This document shows positions 40,182 to 51,231 of a DNA stretch of 64,000 nucleotides, in pieces (position 1 is the stretch's first letter; each line of letters begins with the position of its first letter). The DNA is from Alphaproteobacteria bacterium (GTDB lineage: Bacteria > Pseudomonadota > Alphaproteobacteria > Caulobacterales > Caulobacteraceae). The notes beneath the pieces are model-generated. The model searched no databases. It saw nothing but the letters and a program-made list of their open reading frames with translations, and was not told the DNA's origin. Position numbers and translations under genes: made by a program. The DNA lies in NCBI GenBank assembly GCA_018820275.1, contig JAHJOO010000017.1:17961-81960 (forward strand). The letters run 5' to 3'.

Positions 40182-40637
40182 ATGATGAAATCGCTGATCG
40201 GGGGCGTCGCCGCCCTCATGCTGACCGCCGGCGCGGCCGCCGCCGACGAATGGGAGGCCATCGCGGTCTCCGACAACGCCGTGATGGCCGTGGACTGGGG
40301 TTCGCTGCGAATCAACGGCAACACGCGCCAGATCAACACCGCCCTGGTCGCGGTCGCGCCCGAGCCCGGACAGTTCGACTGGGCCACGTCGCTGGTCGAC
40401 ATCGACTGTTCGCGGACACGCTACAAGACCGTGCGGTCGAGCTTCTTCTACATCGACGGCCGCTCGGCCTCCGACGACTTCGTCGGCGACGGCAGCTGGA
40501 CCAACATCAGCCCGGGCGCGCTGATGGACGACGTGCGCAGCCAGGTCTGCGCTGCCTCGCCGGGCAAGCAGGGCTATTTCGACGATCCGCAGACCTTCGC
40601 GATCAACGCCCGCCGGGTGATGCTCGAAGCGAACTGA
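40182..40637 (+). CDS. Secreted hypothetical protein (surface-adhesin E-like)
   Basis: Signal MMKSLIGGVAALMLTAGAAAADEWEAIAVSDNAVMAVDWGSLR..NTRQINTALVAV; two-Cys mature region. Confidence 0.65.
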   Translation: MMKSLIGGVAALMLTAGAAAADEWEAIAVSDNAVMAVDWGSLRINGNTRQINTALVAVAPEPGQFDWATSLVDIDCSRTRYKTVRSSFFYIDGRSASDDFVGDGSWTNISPGALMDDVRSQVCAASPGKQGYFDDPQTFAINARRVMLEAN

Positions 40638-40679
40638 GGCGGAGCGGCGGACCGCGGTCCGACCCGACCCGGAGCGGCG

Positions 40680-42965
40680 TCAACGAGTCAGGGCGAACCT
40701 GGCCGGGACGCCGCTCTGGGCGTCCGGCGCCAGCCAGACGTCGAACTCGCCCGGTTCCACCGTCCATCGGTTCTCCGGCCCCATATACTCCAGCGCCGAG
40801 CGGTCCAGCACGAAGGCGACCCGTCGGGTTTCGCCGGCGTCCAGCCGCACCTTGCGGAAGCCCTTGAGCTCGCGCACCGGCCGCGTCAGACGCGCGACCC
40901 GGTCCCGGATGTAGAGCTGCACGGTCTCTTCCACCGCGCGGTCACCGCCGTTCGTGACCTCCACCCAGATCTCCAGACGACCGTCCCAGGGCAGGGTCTC
41001 TCCGGTCCGCTGCGTGGGGCCGTAGGTCACCGGCGCATAGGTCAGTCCATGCCCGAACGGCCACGCCGCGCTGTGCGGCGCCTCGCGGAACTGGGTCCGG
41101 AATTCCTCCCGCGGCGGGGCCGGATCGGCCGGCCGCCCGGTGGGCTTGTGATCGTAGTGGAACGGCTGCTGGCCGGAGACGTGGGGGAAGCTGACCGGCA
41201 GACGCCCCGACGGGGAATGATCGCCGAACAGCAGGTCCGCGAGCGCATGACCGTGCTGACTGCCGAGAAACCAGGTGACCAGGATGGCGTCGGCATCCCG
41301 GATGGCCCCCTCCAGCGCGAGGGCGCGGCCGGTCCGGAGCAGGACGACGGTCGGCTTGCCCACCGCCTTCACGGCCTCGGCCAGCGCCTGCTGCGCCGCC
41401 GGCACGACGATCTCGGCGCGGGACTGGGCCTCGGCCGACATGCGCGTCTCCTCGCCGACGGCGAGGATGACGACGTCCGCCGCGCGGGCCGCGGCGACGG
41501 CACGCTCCAGCCCTCCGTCGATCGGCGTCTCCGGGTCCGAGCCGCGCACGAAGCTCACGGCGGCGTCGGGTCCGAGCGCGGCACGCAGGCCGGCCTCGAG
41601 CGACACGGCGCGGCTGCGGTCGCCCCAGATGGTCCACGGGCCGAACACGTCGCCGTCGGCCGCGGGTCCGATCACGGCGATGCGCTTGCCGCGCCTGGGC
41701 AGGGGCAGGAGGCCGCCCTCGTTCTTCAGCAGGACCGCCGACTTGCGTCCGGCCTCGCGTGCCAGGACGTGGTGCTCGGGGGCGTTCACCTCGCGCCGTT
41801 CCACCGCCACGTCCGAGCCCTTGTAGGGATCGTCGAACAGGCCGAGCGCGGCCTTCACGCCCAGCACGCGCCGCACCGCGCGGTCGACCACGGCCATGGG
41901 CACGTCGCCCTTCGCCACGAGGTCCGGGATATGGGCGTTGTAGAGGCCCGACACCATGCTCATGTCGACGCCGGCCAGCAGCGCGATCCGCGCCGCGTCG
42001 CGACCGTCCTCGGCGAAGCCGTGGGCGATCATCTCCTCTTCCGAGGTGAAGTCCGAGACGACGTAGCCCTCGAAGCCCCACTCGTCGCGCAGGATGTCCG
42101 TGAGCAGCCATGCGTTGCCGGTCGCCGGTACGCCGTTGACCTCGTTGAAGGCGCTCATCGTCGACAGGGCGCCGGCGTCGAAGCCGGCCTTGAACGGCGG
42201 CAGATAGACTCCGCGAAGCCGCTGCTCCGACATGTCCGTGGTGTTGTAGTCCAGCCCGGCCTCGGCTGCTCCATAGGCGGCGAAGTGCTTGGGCGTGGCG
42301 AGGATCGCGTCGGCTCGCGAGAGATCGGGCCCCTGAAAGCCGCGCACCCGCGCCGCCGCCAGCACCGAGCCGAGGAAGACGTCCTCGCCGGCACCCTCGA
42401 CGACCCGGCCCCAGCGCTGGTCACGGCCGACGTCGACCATGGGCGCATAGGTCTGGTGGATGCCGGAGGCGGCGGACTCCCGGGCGGCCGCGCGCGCGGT
42501 GCGTTCGGCCAGGCCGGCGTCCCAGGCCGCCGCCTCGCCGAGCGGGACCGGGAAGACGGTATAGAGGCCGTGGATCACGTCGGCCGCGAACAGAAGCGGG
42601 ATGCCGAGTCGGCTCTCCTTCACGGCGATGTCCTGGATGGTCCGCGCGCCCGCGGCACCGACGCCGTTGAACAGGGAGCCGATCTGGCCCTGGCGGATCA
42701 TCCCGGCGATCCGGGCCGGATCGCCGTCCTTGTCGACCGGATTGATCTCCTGCGGGCGGTGGCGGAAGGGATCGTTGAAGAGGCTGAGCTGGCCCGCCTT
42801 CTCGGCGATCGTCATGCGGCCGACCAGGTCGTCGATGCGGGCGGCGTGGCGGACGCGCGCGTCCTGGGCCGCGGCGGAGCGGACCGAGATCATGAAACTG
42901 GCCGCCAGCAGACCCGCGCCTCCCAGCAGGGCGCGACGGGAGGGCGAGGGCGTGCGGACGGTCAT
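40680..42965 (-). CDS. Glycoside hydrolase family 3 (beta-glucosidase-like)
   Basis: ESRLGIPLLFAADVIHGLYTVFPVPL, GYVVSDFTSEEEMIAHG, FGHGLTYAPVTYG, C-terminal Fn3-like domain. Confidence 0.95.
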   Translation of the reverse strand: MTVRTPSPSRRALLGGAGLLAASFMISVRSAAAQDARVRHAARIDDLVGRMTIAEKAGQLSLFNDPFRHRPQEINPVDKDGDPARIAGMIRQGQIGSLFNGVGAAGARTIQDIAVKESRLGIPLLFAADVIHGLYTVFPVPLGEAAAWDAGLAERTARAAARESAASGIHQTYAPMVDVGRDQRWGRVVEGAGEDVFLGSVLAAARVRGFQGPDLSRADAILATPKHFAAYGAAEAGLDYNTTDMSEQRLRGVYLPPFKAGFDAGALSTMSAFNEVNGVPATGNAWLLTDILRDEWGFEGYVVSDFTSEEEMIAHGFAEDGRDAARIALLAGVDMSMVSGLYNAHIPDLVAKGDVPMAVVDRAVRRVLGVKAALGLFDDPYKGSDVAVERREVNAPEHHVLAREAGRKSAVLLKNEGGLLPLPRRGKRIAVIGPAADGDVFGPWTIWGDRSRAVSLEAGLRAALGPDAAVSFVRGSDPETPIDGGLERAVAAARAADVVILAVGEETRMSAEAQSRAEIVVPAAQQALAEAVKAVGKPTVVLLRTGRALALEGAIRDADAILVTWFLGSQHGHALADLLFGDHSPSGRLPVSFPHVSGQQPFHYDHKPTGRPADPAPPREEFRTQFREAPHSAAWPFGHGLTYAPVTYGPTQRTGETLPWDGRLEIWVEVTNGGDRAVEETVQLYIRDRVARLTRPVRELKGFRKVRLDAGETRRVAFVLDRSALEYMGPENRWTVEPGEFDVWLAPDAQSGVPARFALTR

Positions 42966-43046
42966 GACGATCCCTGGTCTGCGGAGGCGGAGCCTCGACT
43001 TACGCCAAGCCGGGCGGTCGGTGGGATCACACCGGGTTTCGCCGGC

Positions 43047-43742
43047 TCAGTTCAGGAGCTCGGCCCCCGAGGGCAGGCCGATGCGCACGGCGAAGCCTGC
43101 GCCGGGCGAGGTTTCCAGCGCCAGCGATCCGTCCTGCCGGGCCACCAGACCCTCGATCAGGGACAGGCCGTCGCCCTTGCGGGGTTCCGCGGCACCGACC
43201 CCCGTGTCGCGCACGACCAGGCTGAGGCCCGACCGGGTCGCCGAGAAGGCCACCGCCAGCGCGCCGCCGCGTCCCTCGGGAAAGGCGTGCTTCGTCGCAT
43301 TGGTGAGCAGTTCGTGCAGAATGACCGCCAGCGGCAGGCGCTGGGCCTCGGGCAGGTCGCCGACGCGCCCGCGCACCTCCAGCCGGACGCCGCGGGCTTC
43401 GAAGCTCCGCCGCCAGAAAGTCAGGGTGTCCTCGACGTAGGCGTCGAACGGGTCGCCCTGGGCGTTGCGCGCGCTCATCAGGCTGACTGCGGCGGCCATG
43501 TCGCTGATCCAGCCGAGATGACGCCGGGCCTCGGGATCGTCGACCGTCCGCAGCCGGATGGCGACGAGAGTCTGCAGAAACCGGCAGCAGGAGTCCGGGC
43601 CCGAGGATCCGGGATGCTGGTCGCCCGCGCGCGAAACTTCCGCCATCCCACAACTCCGACGCCCTGATTCCCCGAACTTTCTCATAGCTGAGGTTGAACC
43701 GGCCCGCCATCGCCGCGTTACTGTGTCCGGTCGACGACACAT
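43047..43742 (-). CDS. HWE/HisKA_2-type sensor histidine kinase (start uncertain)
   Basis: AVILHELLTNATKHAFPEGRGG, LSLVVRDTGVGAAEPRKGDGLSLIEGLVARQDGSL. Confidence 0.85.
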   Translation of the reverse strand: MCRRPDTVTRRWRAGSTSAMRKFGESGRRSCGMAEVSRAGDQHPGSSGPDSCCRFLQTLVAIRLRTVDDPEARRHLGWISDMAAAVSLMSARNAQGDPFDAYVEDTLTFWRRSFEARGVRLEVRGRVGDLPEAQRLPLAVILHELLTNATKHAFPEGRGGALAVAFSATRSGLSLVVRDTGVGAAEPRKGDGLSLIEGLVARQDGSLALETSPGAGFAVRIGLPSGAELLN

Positions 43743-43816
43743 GGTGCCAGGGACGGCCGCAGCAGTTCAGTTCGGGGGGATCGCATTCAGTGACGGGCGA
43801 CGGCGGCCTGAGGGTC

Positions 43817-44245
43817 ATGATCGTGGAAGATCAGGCTCTGCTGGCCATGGAACTTGAACTCATCCTGCTGGACGGCGGGTGCGAGGTGGTGGGCGTCGCG
43901 GTGGACGCGCGCGGCGCCATCGCCGTGGCCGAGCGCGAGAAACCCGATCTGGCCCTGGTCGACGTCAATCTGATGGACGGCATGACCGGTCCGCAGATCG
44001 CTCATCGGCTGGTGGCCGAGCAGGGTGCGGCGGTCATCTTCCTGACCGCCAATCCCGAGCAGATCCCTGACGGCTTCTCCGGCGCGCTGGGGGCGGTGTG
44101 CAAGCCCTTCGACGAGCAGACGATCCGCGCCGTGGTCGGCTTCGCGCGCCAGTTCATCACCACGCGCACCGTGGGCGCCCTGCCCTGCCGCTTCCGCCTC
44201 GCGCCGTGGTTGACCACGCCGCCGCCGGACGTCGCGCCGCACTGA
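43817..44245 (+). CDS. Single-domain response regulator (divergent to kinase; start may be upstream)
   Basis: MIVEDQALLAMELELILLDGGCEVVG..DLALVDVNLMDG..VIFLTANPEQIPDGFSGALGAVCKPFDEQTI. Confidence 0.9.
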   Translation: MIVEDQALLAMELELILLDGGCEVVGVAVDARGAIAVAEREKPDLALVDVNLMDGMTGPQIAHRLVAEQGAAVIFLTANPEQIPDGFSGALGAVCKPFDEQTIRAVVGFARQFITTRTVGALPCRFRLAPWLTTPPPDVAPH

Positions 44246-44248
44246 GGC

Positions 44249-45634
44249 TCAGCCCAGGGAGGTGTCCTGTGGCCGCACCGGCTCGCGCATCGTCACCAGC
44301 TCCTCGGCCACCGTCGGATGCACGGCGCAGGTGGCGTCCCATTGCGCCTTGGTCAGTCCGGCCTTCACGGCGATCGCCGCCAGCTGGATGATCTCCGGCG
44401 CGTCCGGCCCGACGATGTGGACCCCGACGACGCGCTGCGTCTCCTTGTCCACGACCAATTTCATCAGCATGCGCTCGTCCGAGCCGGTGAAGGCGTACTT
44501 CATGGGCCGGAAGCGGGCCATGTAGACGTCCACGCCGCCGCCGCAGGCGCGGCGGGCCTCGGCCTCGGACAGGCCGACGGTGCCCACGGGGGGCTGGCTG
44601 AAGACGGCGGTGGCGACGGCCTCGTAGTCGAACCTCATCGGCCGGTCGCGGAATACGGTGGCGTGGAAGGCCACGGCCTCGCGGATGGCGACGGGCGTCA
44701 GGTTCATGCGGTCGGTGACGTCGCCGATGGCCCAGATGTTGTCGGCCGTCGTGCGCGACCACTCGTCGACCTTGATGGCCCCGTCGTCGGTCAGCTCCAC
44801 GCCGGCGGACTCGAGCCCCAGGTTCCTGACGTAGGGGATCCGGCCGGTGGCGAACATGACCACGTCGGTCTCGACCGCGTGGCCGTTTTCGAGGTGGTTG
44901 ACGATGCCGGTCGCGGTCTTCTCCAGAGACTTGTGCTGGCAGCCCAGGATGACCTTGACGCCGCGCTTCTCGATCTCGGCCGCCAGATGGGCCCGCACGT
45001 CGTCGTCGAAGCCGCGCAGGATGTTGGGGCCGCGATAGATCAGGGTCGTTTCCACGCCCAGGCCGGCGAAGATGCCGGCGAACTCCACCGCGATGTAGCC
45101 GCCGCCGGCGATCAGGATCCGCTTGGGCAGTTCCGGCAGGTGGAAGGCCTCCTCGGAGGTGATCGCATGTTCGACGCCCGGCAGTTCCGGCGGGACCCAC
45201 GGGCGCCCGCCGGTGGCGATGAGGATCCTCTCGGCGGTGTAGGTGCGGTCCTTGCCGACGATCTCGACCGTGTGGGCATCCTTCAGGACGGCGCGGCCGT
45301 GGATCAGCTCGGCGCCCGCCTTGCCGAGGTTGGCGGCGTAGATTCCGGACAGCCGGGCGATCTCGACGTCCTTGGTCTCGATGAATTTGGGCCAGTCGAA
45401 GACCGGCTCGGAGATCGTCCAGCCGTAGCCCTCGGCGATCCCGAACTGGTGGGCGAAGTCCGAGGCCATGACCATGAACTTCTTGGGCACGCAGCCGCGG
45501 ATCACGCAGGTGCCGCCGGCGCGATGCTCTTCGGCCACCGCCACCCGCTTGCCGTCCAGCGCCGCCAGCCGGGCGGCCCGCACCCCGCCGGATCCCGCGC
45601 CGATGACGAAGAGGTCGTAGTCGTAGGCGGTCAT
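44249..45634 (-). CDS. gor: Glutathione-disulfide reductase
   Basis: YDLFVIGAGSGGVRAARLAA, GGTCVIRGCVPKKFMV, GGGYIAVEFAGIFAGLG, HPTVAEELVTMR. Confidence 0.95.
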   Translation of the reverse strand: MTAYDYDLFVIGAGSGGVRAARLAALDGKRVAVAEEHRAGGTCVIRGCVPKKFMVMASDFAHQFGIAEGYGWTISEPVFDWPKFIETKDVEIARLSGIYAANLGKAGAELIHGRAVLKDAHTVEIVGKDRTYTAERILIATGGRPWVPPELPGVEHAITSEEAFHLPELPKRILIAGGGYIAVEFAGIFAGLGVETTLIYRGPNILRGFDDDVRAHLAAEIEKRGVKVILGCQHKSLEKTATGIVNHLENGHAVETDVVMFATGRIPYVRNLGLESAGVELTDDGAIKVDEWSRTTADNIWAIGDVTDRMNLTPVAIREAVAFHATVFRDRPMRFDYEAVATAVFSQPPVGTVGLSEAEARRACGGGVDVYMARFRPMKYAFTGSDERMLMKLVVDKETQRVVGVHIVGPDAPEIIQLAAIAVKAGLTKAQWDATCAVHPTVAEELVTMREPVRPQDTSLG

Positions 45635-45848
45635 GTTGGGGCTCCGGTGGGAAGGCACGGTCGAGGTAGGCGCGCGGGGGGCGCCGGGCAAGCGGAAGCG
45701 GGCTGTGGCGCGCGAGGAGGGCGGAGAGGAAACCGCGCGCCGGCGCGGCTCGTCGCGCGACTCCCGCTTCGCCGCCGGAACCGATTTCACGCCTCCGTCA
45801 CCTCCCGCTCATGGCGATCAGCCTCGGGCCTGAGACCCTGCCGGCTCG

Positions 45849-46190
45849 ATGAGGAGCGGCGCAATGGTGGATCTGATCCTGCCCGGGAGGGGGCGGCGGC
45901 TGGTGCGGCTGCTGGCGGCGCGGCGAGGGCGGCCGACGGTGCTGCGGCTGGCCGACGGTCGCGAAGTCACGGCGTGGAACAGCGTCTGGGGCCGCGACTG
46001 GGGCGCGGAGTGGGAGCATCTGACGCTGAATCTGTCGCCGCGGGTGGCGGGGGCGGAGGTGGCGTCCCTGTCCAGCGGGGACGTCGCCGAGATGTTTGAC
46101 GACGCGGGCGGCCTGCTGCATCGGCGGGCGTCCGGATGCGAGGAGGGGGCGCGACCTGCGCCGCGCCCCCTCGATCTCCGCCGCTCGTGA
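45849..46190 (+). CDS. Hypothetical protein
   Basis: Plausible 113-aa ORF in the gap between gor and gltA. Confidence 0.5.
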   Translation: MRSGAMVDLILPGRGRRLVRLLAARRGRPTVLRLADGREVTAWNSVWGRDWGAEWEHLTLNLSPRVAGAEVASLSSGDVAEMFDDAGGLLHRRASGCEEGARPAPRPLDLRRS

Positions 46191-46194
46191 CGTC

Positions 46195-47496
<1,302 letters not shown>

Positions 47497-47568
47497 GTCG
47501 GGCCTTTTTCCGTGCGCTTCACCGCGGCGCGAGACGCGCCGGCGGAAAGCGGAAGCTTGAGGTGAACG

Positions 47569-48987
47569 TCATTTAGTCTGTTGCAGCGCATCATCCAAGC
47601 GCCCGAGGGCGTCTTCCCGCCCCAAAGCGGCCAGGGTTCGGGCGATGTCGGGCGAGACGCCGTCGCCGGTCAGGGCGGCGCGCACCGCGGGGCCGACCTT
47701 GCCGAAGCCCACGGCCTCCTCCTCGACGAAGGCCTTGAGCTCGGCCTCCAGCGCGAAGACGTCCCAGCTTTCGAACAGGCGCAGACGGTCGCGCAGGCGG
47801 GCGATGCGCTCTCCCGACTCGCCGGTGAGCATCGGCAGGGCCTTGTCATAGATCGTCAGCGGCCGGCGGCGCAGGACGAAGGCGGTCTGGTCGGCGAGCT
47901 CCAGCAGGGTCTTCGCCCGGTCCTTGACGAAGGGGACCGCGCGGCTCAGGCGGGCCTCGTCGCCCTCGGCCAGGACGTGGCCGCGCGACAGGTGCACGTC
48001 CAGCGCGGCCTTGGCCAGGCGGTCGTCGTCGGCCAGCCGGATCCAGTGGGCGTTGACGTGGGCCAGCTTGTCGAAGTCCAGCCGGGCCGGCGCCCTGCCG
48101 ACGCCGTCGAGGCCGAACCATGCGATGGCCTGCGCGTCCGAGAACAGTTCGTCGTCGCCGTGGGCCCAGCCGAGGCGGGCCAGATAGTTGCGCATGGCCT
48201 CGGGCAGATAGCCCATGTCGGCGTACTCATGCACGGCCTGCGCGCCATGGCGCTTGGACAGTTTGGCGCCGTCGGGGCCGTGGATCAGGGGGATGTGGGC
48301 GAAGGTCGGGCGGGTCCAGCCCAGCGCGTCGTAGATCAGGCTCTGGCGGGCGGCGTTGTTCAGATGATCGTCGCCGCGGATGACGTGGGTGACCCCCATG
48401 TCGTGGTCGTCGACCACCACGGCCAGATTGTAGGTGGGCGCGCCGTCCGAGCGCAGGATGACCAGGTCGTCCAGCGAGGCCGTGTCCCAGCGGACCTCGC
48501 CCTGGACCGCGTCGGCGACCACGACGGGGGCGTCCTTGGGCCGTTTGAAGCGGACGGTGTGCGGCTGCATCATGTCGGCGACGGACGGTTCGCGGTCGCG
48601 CCACGGGGATTCGAAGGTGCGGCCTTCGGCCTTCGCCTGGTCGCGCAGGGCGCCGGTCTGCTCGGCCGTCAGGAAGTCGCGGTAGGCGTGACCGGTCTCG
48701 AGCAGCCGGTTCGCCACCTCGCGGTGGCGGTCGGCGCGGCTGAACTGGAACACGGGCGCCTCGTCGGGGAACAGGCCGAGCCAGTTCAGGCCGTCGAAGA
48801 TCGCCTTGACCGCCGCCTCGGTGGAGCGTTCGCGGTCGGTGTCCTCGACCCGGACAAGAAACTTCCCGTTGTGTCGCCGGGCAAACAAGAAGTTGAAAAG
48901 CGCCGTTCGGGCGCCCCCTATGTGCAGATAGCCGGTGGGCGAGGGGGCGAAGCGGGTGACGACGGGCGTCGAGGGGGAGGAGGTCAT
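47569..48987 (-). CDS. gltX: Glutamyl-tRNA synthetase
   Basis: TRFAPSPTGYLHIGGARTALFNFLFAR, LSKRHGAQAVHEYADMGYLPEAMRNYLARLGW. Confidence 0.97.
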   Translation of the reverse strand: MTSSPSTPVVTRFAPSPTGYLHIGGARTALFNFLFARRHNGKFLVRVEDTDRERSTEAAVKAIFDGLNWLGLFPDEAPVFQFSRADRHREVANRLLETGHAYRDFLTAEQTGALRDQAKAEGRTFESPWRDREPSVADMMQPHTVRFKRPKDAPVVVADAVQGEVRWDTASLDDLVILRSDGAPTYNLAVVVDDHDMGVTHVIRGDDHLNNAARQSLIYDALGWTRPTFAHIPLIHGPDGAKLSKRHGAQAVHEYADMGYLPEAMRNYLARLGWAHGDDELFSDAQAIAWFGLDGVGRAPARLDFDKLAHVNAHWIRLADDDRLAKAALDVHLSRGHVLAEGDEARLSRAVPFVKDRAKTLLELADQTAFVLRRRPLTIYDKALPMLTGESGERIARLRDRLRLFESWDVFALEAELKAFVEEEAVGFGKVGPAVRAALTGDGVSPDIARTLAALGREDALGRLDDALQQTK

Positions 48988-51145
48988 GGGGGCAGGGTCC
49001 ATCAGGGCCGCCCTTATAGCGCCCGACGCGGCCAAGCCCAGCCTGAGGACGCGGGTCGAGGTCTTCCTGCGCGATCAGGCCGCGGCGCAGGCGCTGCGGT
49101 GGGGGCTGTGGGCGCCGGTGGCCTTCGGCGGCGGCTGCGCGGTCTATTTCATGCTGAAGAGCGAGCCACCGGCGTGGCCGCTCGTGCTCGCCGCCATGGT
49201 GGCCACGGGGCTGTGGCTGGCGGTGAGGCGGCTGAACGTGGGGCGGGCCCTGACCTGTCCGCTGATGCTGCTGGCCTTCTTCGCCCTGGGGATCGCGAAC
49301 GCGAAGTTCCGGAGCGATCGCGTGGCCGCGCCGGTGGCCCCGGCGATGAGCGCGCCGGCGCGGATCACGGGCTGGGTCACCGATGTCGAGTCGCCGGGCG
49401 GCGGCGGCGGGGCGCGGGTAATGGTGGCCCCGGTCCGGATCGAGGGGCTGGTGCCGGAGGCGACGCCGTTGCGCGTGCGCGCGACACTGGGAAGCGCCGC
49501 GCCGATCGTGCCGGGGACGCCGGTCAGCCTGTTCGCCCTGCTGAACCCGCCGCCGTCGCCCGCCTCGCCGGGGGCCTACGACTTCGGACGGGTGGCGTGG
49601 TTCCAGCGGATGGGCGGGGTGGCCTTCGTGCTGACCGACCCGCGCCCGGCATCGCTGGAGCCGGCGCCTTGGCGGCTGCGGCTGACGATGGCGGTCAACG
49701 CCGCGCGGGTCGATCTGGCGCGGCGCATCGTCGAGCGGCTGGGGCCCCGCACCGGCGGGATCGCCGCCGCCATGACGACCGGGGTGGAGGCGTGGCTGGA
49801 TCCCGACGAGGTCGAACGGATGCGCGATTCCGGCCTGGCGCACATCCTGTCGATCTCGGGCCTGCACATGGCGGTGGTGGGCGGCTTCGCCTTCTTCGCC
49901 GCCCGGCTGGGGATCGCCCTGATCCCGCCGCTGGCGCTGAGGATCAACGGCAAGAAGGCGGCCGCATGGGTCGGGCTCACCGCCGTCGGCGTCTATCTGG
50001 TGATCTCGGGCGCGCCGCCGCCGGCGGTGCGGGCGGCGGTGACGGCCTCGATCGCCTTCGTCGCCATCCTGATGGACCGGCCCGCCATCACCCTGCACGG
50101 GCTGGCGGTCGCGGCGCTGATCGTGCTGGCGATCCAGCCGGAGGCGATCGTCACGCCGGGCTTCCAGATGTCGTTCGCGGCGACGGCGGCGCTGGTGGCG
50201 CTGGTCGAGGCCTGGCCGCGGCAGCCGCGCGAGATCCAGGCCCCGGCCCTGATCCTGGCGGTGCAGCGGACGGGGCAGTGGATCGGGGCGGCGGCGCTGG
50301 CCAGTCTGGTGGCCGGGGCGGCGACCGCGCCCTTCGCCATGCAGCATTTCAACCGCGCGGCCATGTACGGGCTGGTCTCGAACATGACCGTGGCGCCGAT
50401 CTCGGACTTCCTGATCATGCCGGCGCTGGCGCTGGGGGCCCTGCTGGAGCCACTGGGGCTTGGCGCGCCCTTCCTGTGGCTGGCGGGGCTGGGCATCGAG
50501 GCCATGCTGTGGGTCGGCGGATGGACCGCCGGCTTGCCGGGGGCGGTCCGGACCTGGGCCAGCGCGCCGACGGCGGCCCTGCCGGTCGCCTTCATGGGGG
50601 TGATGATTTGCTGTCTGGTCCGCGGGCCGCTTCGGGGGTTCGGCCTGCCGCTGGCGTGCGCCGTCCTGCTCTGGCCGAGGGGCCCCGCGCCGGACGTGTG
50701 GATCGGCGACGGCGGGGCGAAGGCGGCGACGGTCCACGGCGGTCGCGCGACCGTAGTGCGTGGCGGGCTGGAGGATTTCGGGGTCGAGGTGTGGAGCCGG
50801 CGGCGCGGGTTGATCGCCGAGGCGCGCGCTGCGGACGGGTGGACCTGCGGGCGGACCGATTGCCGCCCGGATGCCGAGGCGGTGGGCCCGGCCCTGTTCT
50901 GGGGGCGGCGCGGTCCCCCCGTCGAGCGGCTGGCCGAGGCCTGCGCTTCGGCGGAGGTGGTTGCGGTGCGGGCCGTGGTGGAGACGCTGCCGCCGGCGTG
51001 CGCGCCGCGGCTGGTGCTGGACGGGCGCGACTTCGCGGCGCGGGGCGCGGTCGAGCTGTGGCGCGACGGCGACGGCTGGCGCGCCCTTTGGGTCGCGGAT
51101 CTGCGCGGCGACCGTCCGTGGGCGCGCTACGGGGAGGGGGAGTGA
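48986..51145 (+). CDS. ComEC/Rec2 family competence protein
   Basis: MRDSGLAHILSISGLHMAVVGGFAFFAARL, MDRPAITLHGLAVAALIVLAIQPEAIVTPGFQMSFAATAAL; multiple TM segments. Confidence 0.93.
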   Translation: MGAGSIRAALIAPDAAKPSLRTRVEVFLRDQAAAQALRWGLWAPVAFGGGCAVYFMLKSEPPAWPLVLAAMVATGLWLAVRRLNVGRALTCPLMLLAFFALGIANAKFRSDRVAAPVAPAMSAPARITGWVTDVESPGGGGGARVMVAPVRIEGLVPEATPLRVRATLGSAAPIVPGTPVSLFALLNPPPSPASPGAYDFGRVAWFQRMGGVAFVLTDPRPASLEPAPWRLRLTMAVNAARVDLARRIVERLGPRTGGIAAAMTTGVEAWLDPDEVERMRDSGLAHILSISGLHMAVVGGFAFFAARLGIALIPPLALRINGKKAAAWVGLTAVGVYLVISGAPPPAVRAAVTASIAFVAILMDRPAITLHGLAVAALIVLAIQPEAIVTPGFQMSFAATAALVALVEAWPRQPREIQAPALILAVQRTGQWIGAAALASLVAGAATAPFAMQHFNRAAMYGLVSNMTVAPISDFLIMPALALGALLEPLGLGAPFLWLAGLGIEAMLWVGGWTAGLPGAVRTWASAPTAALPVAFMGVMICCLVRGPLRGFGLPLACAVLLWPRGPAPDVWIGDGGAKAATVHGGRATVVRGGLEDFGVEVWSRRRGLIAEARAADGWTCGRTDCRPDAEAVGPALFWGRRGPPVERLAEACASAEVVAVRAVVETLPPACAPRLVLDGRDFAARGAVELWRDGDGWRALWVADLRGDRPWARYGEGE

Positions 51146-51152
51146 GTGTCCT

Positions 51153-51219
51153 GGAGCGCGACGTCCACGTCCGCGACTTTGCGGGCCATGCAGGCCGCGG
51201 ACCTGGCGGTCCGCGCTCC
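51153..51219. repeat. Palindromic repeat (GGAGCGC..ACGTCCACGTCCGCG ... CGCGGACC..GGTCCGCGCTCC), copy 1
   Basis: Inverted arms GGAGCGCG/CGCGCTCC; same sequence architecture as 53101..53166. Confidence 0.8.
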
Positions 51220-51231
51220 ATAGGCCTCGCC

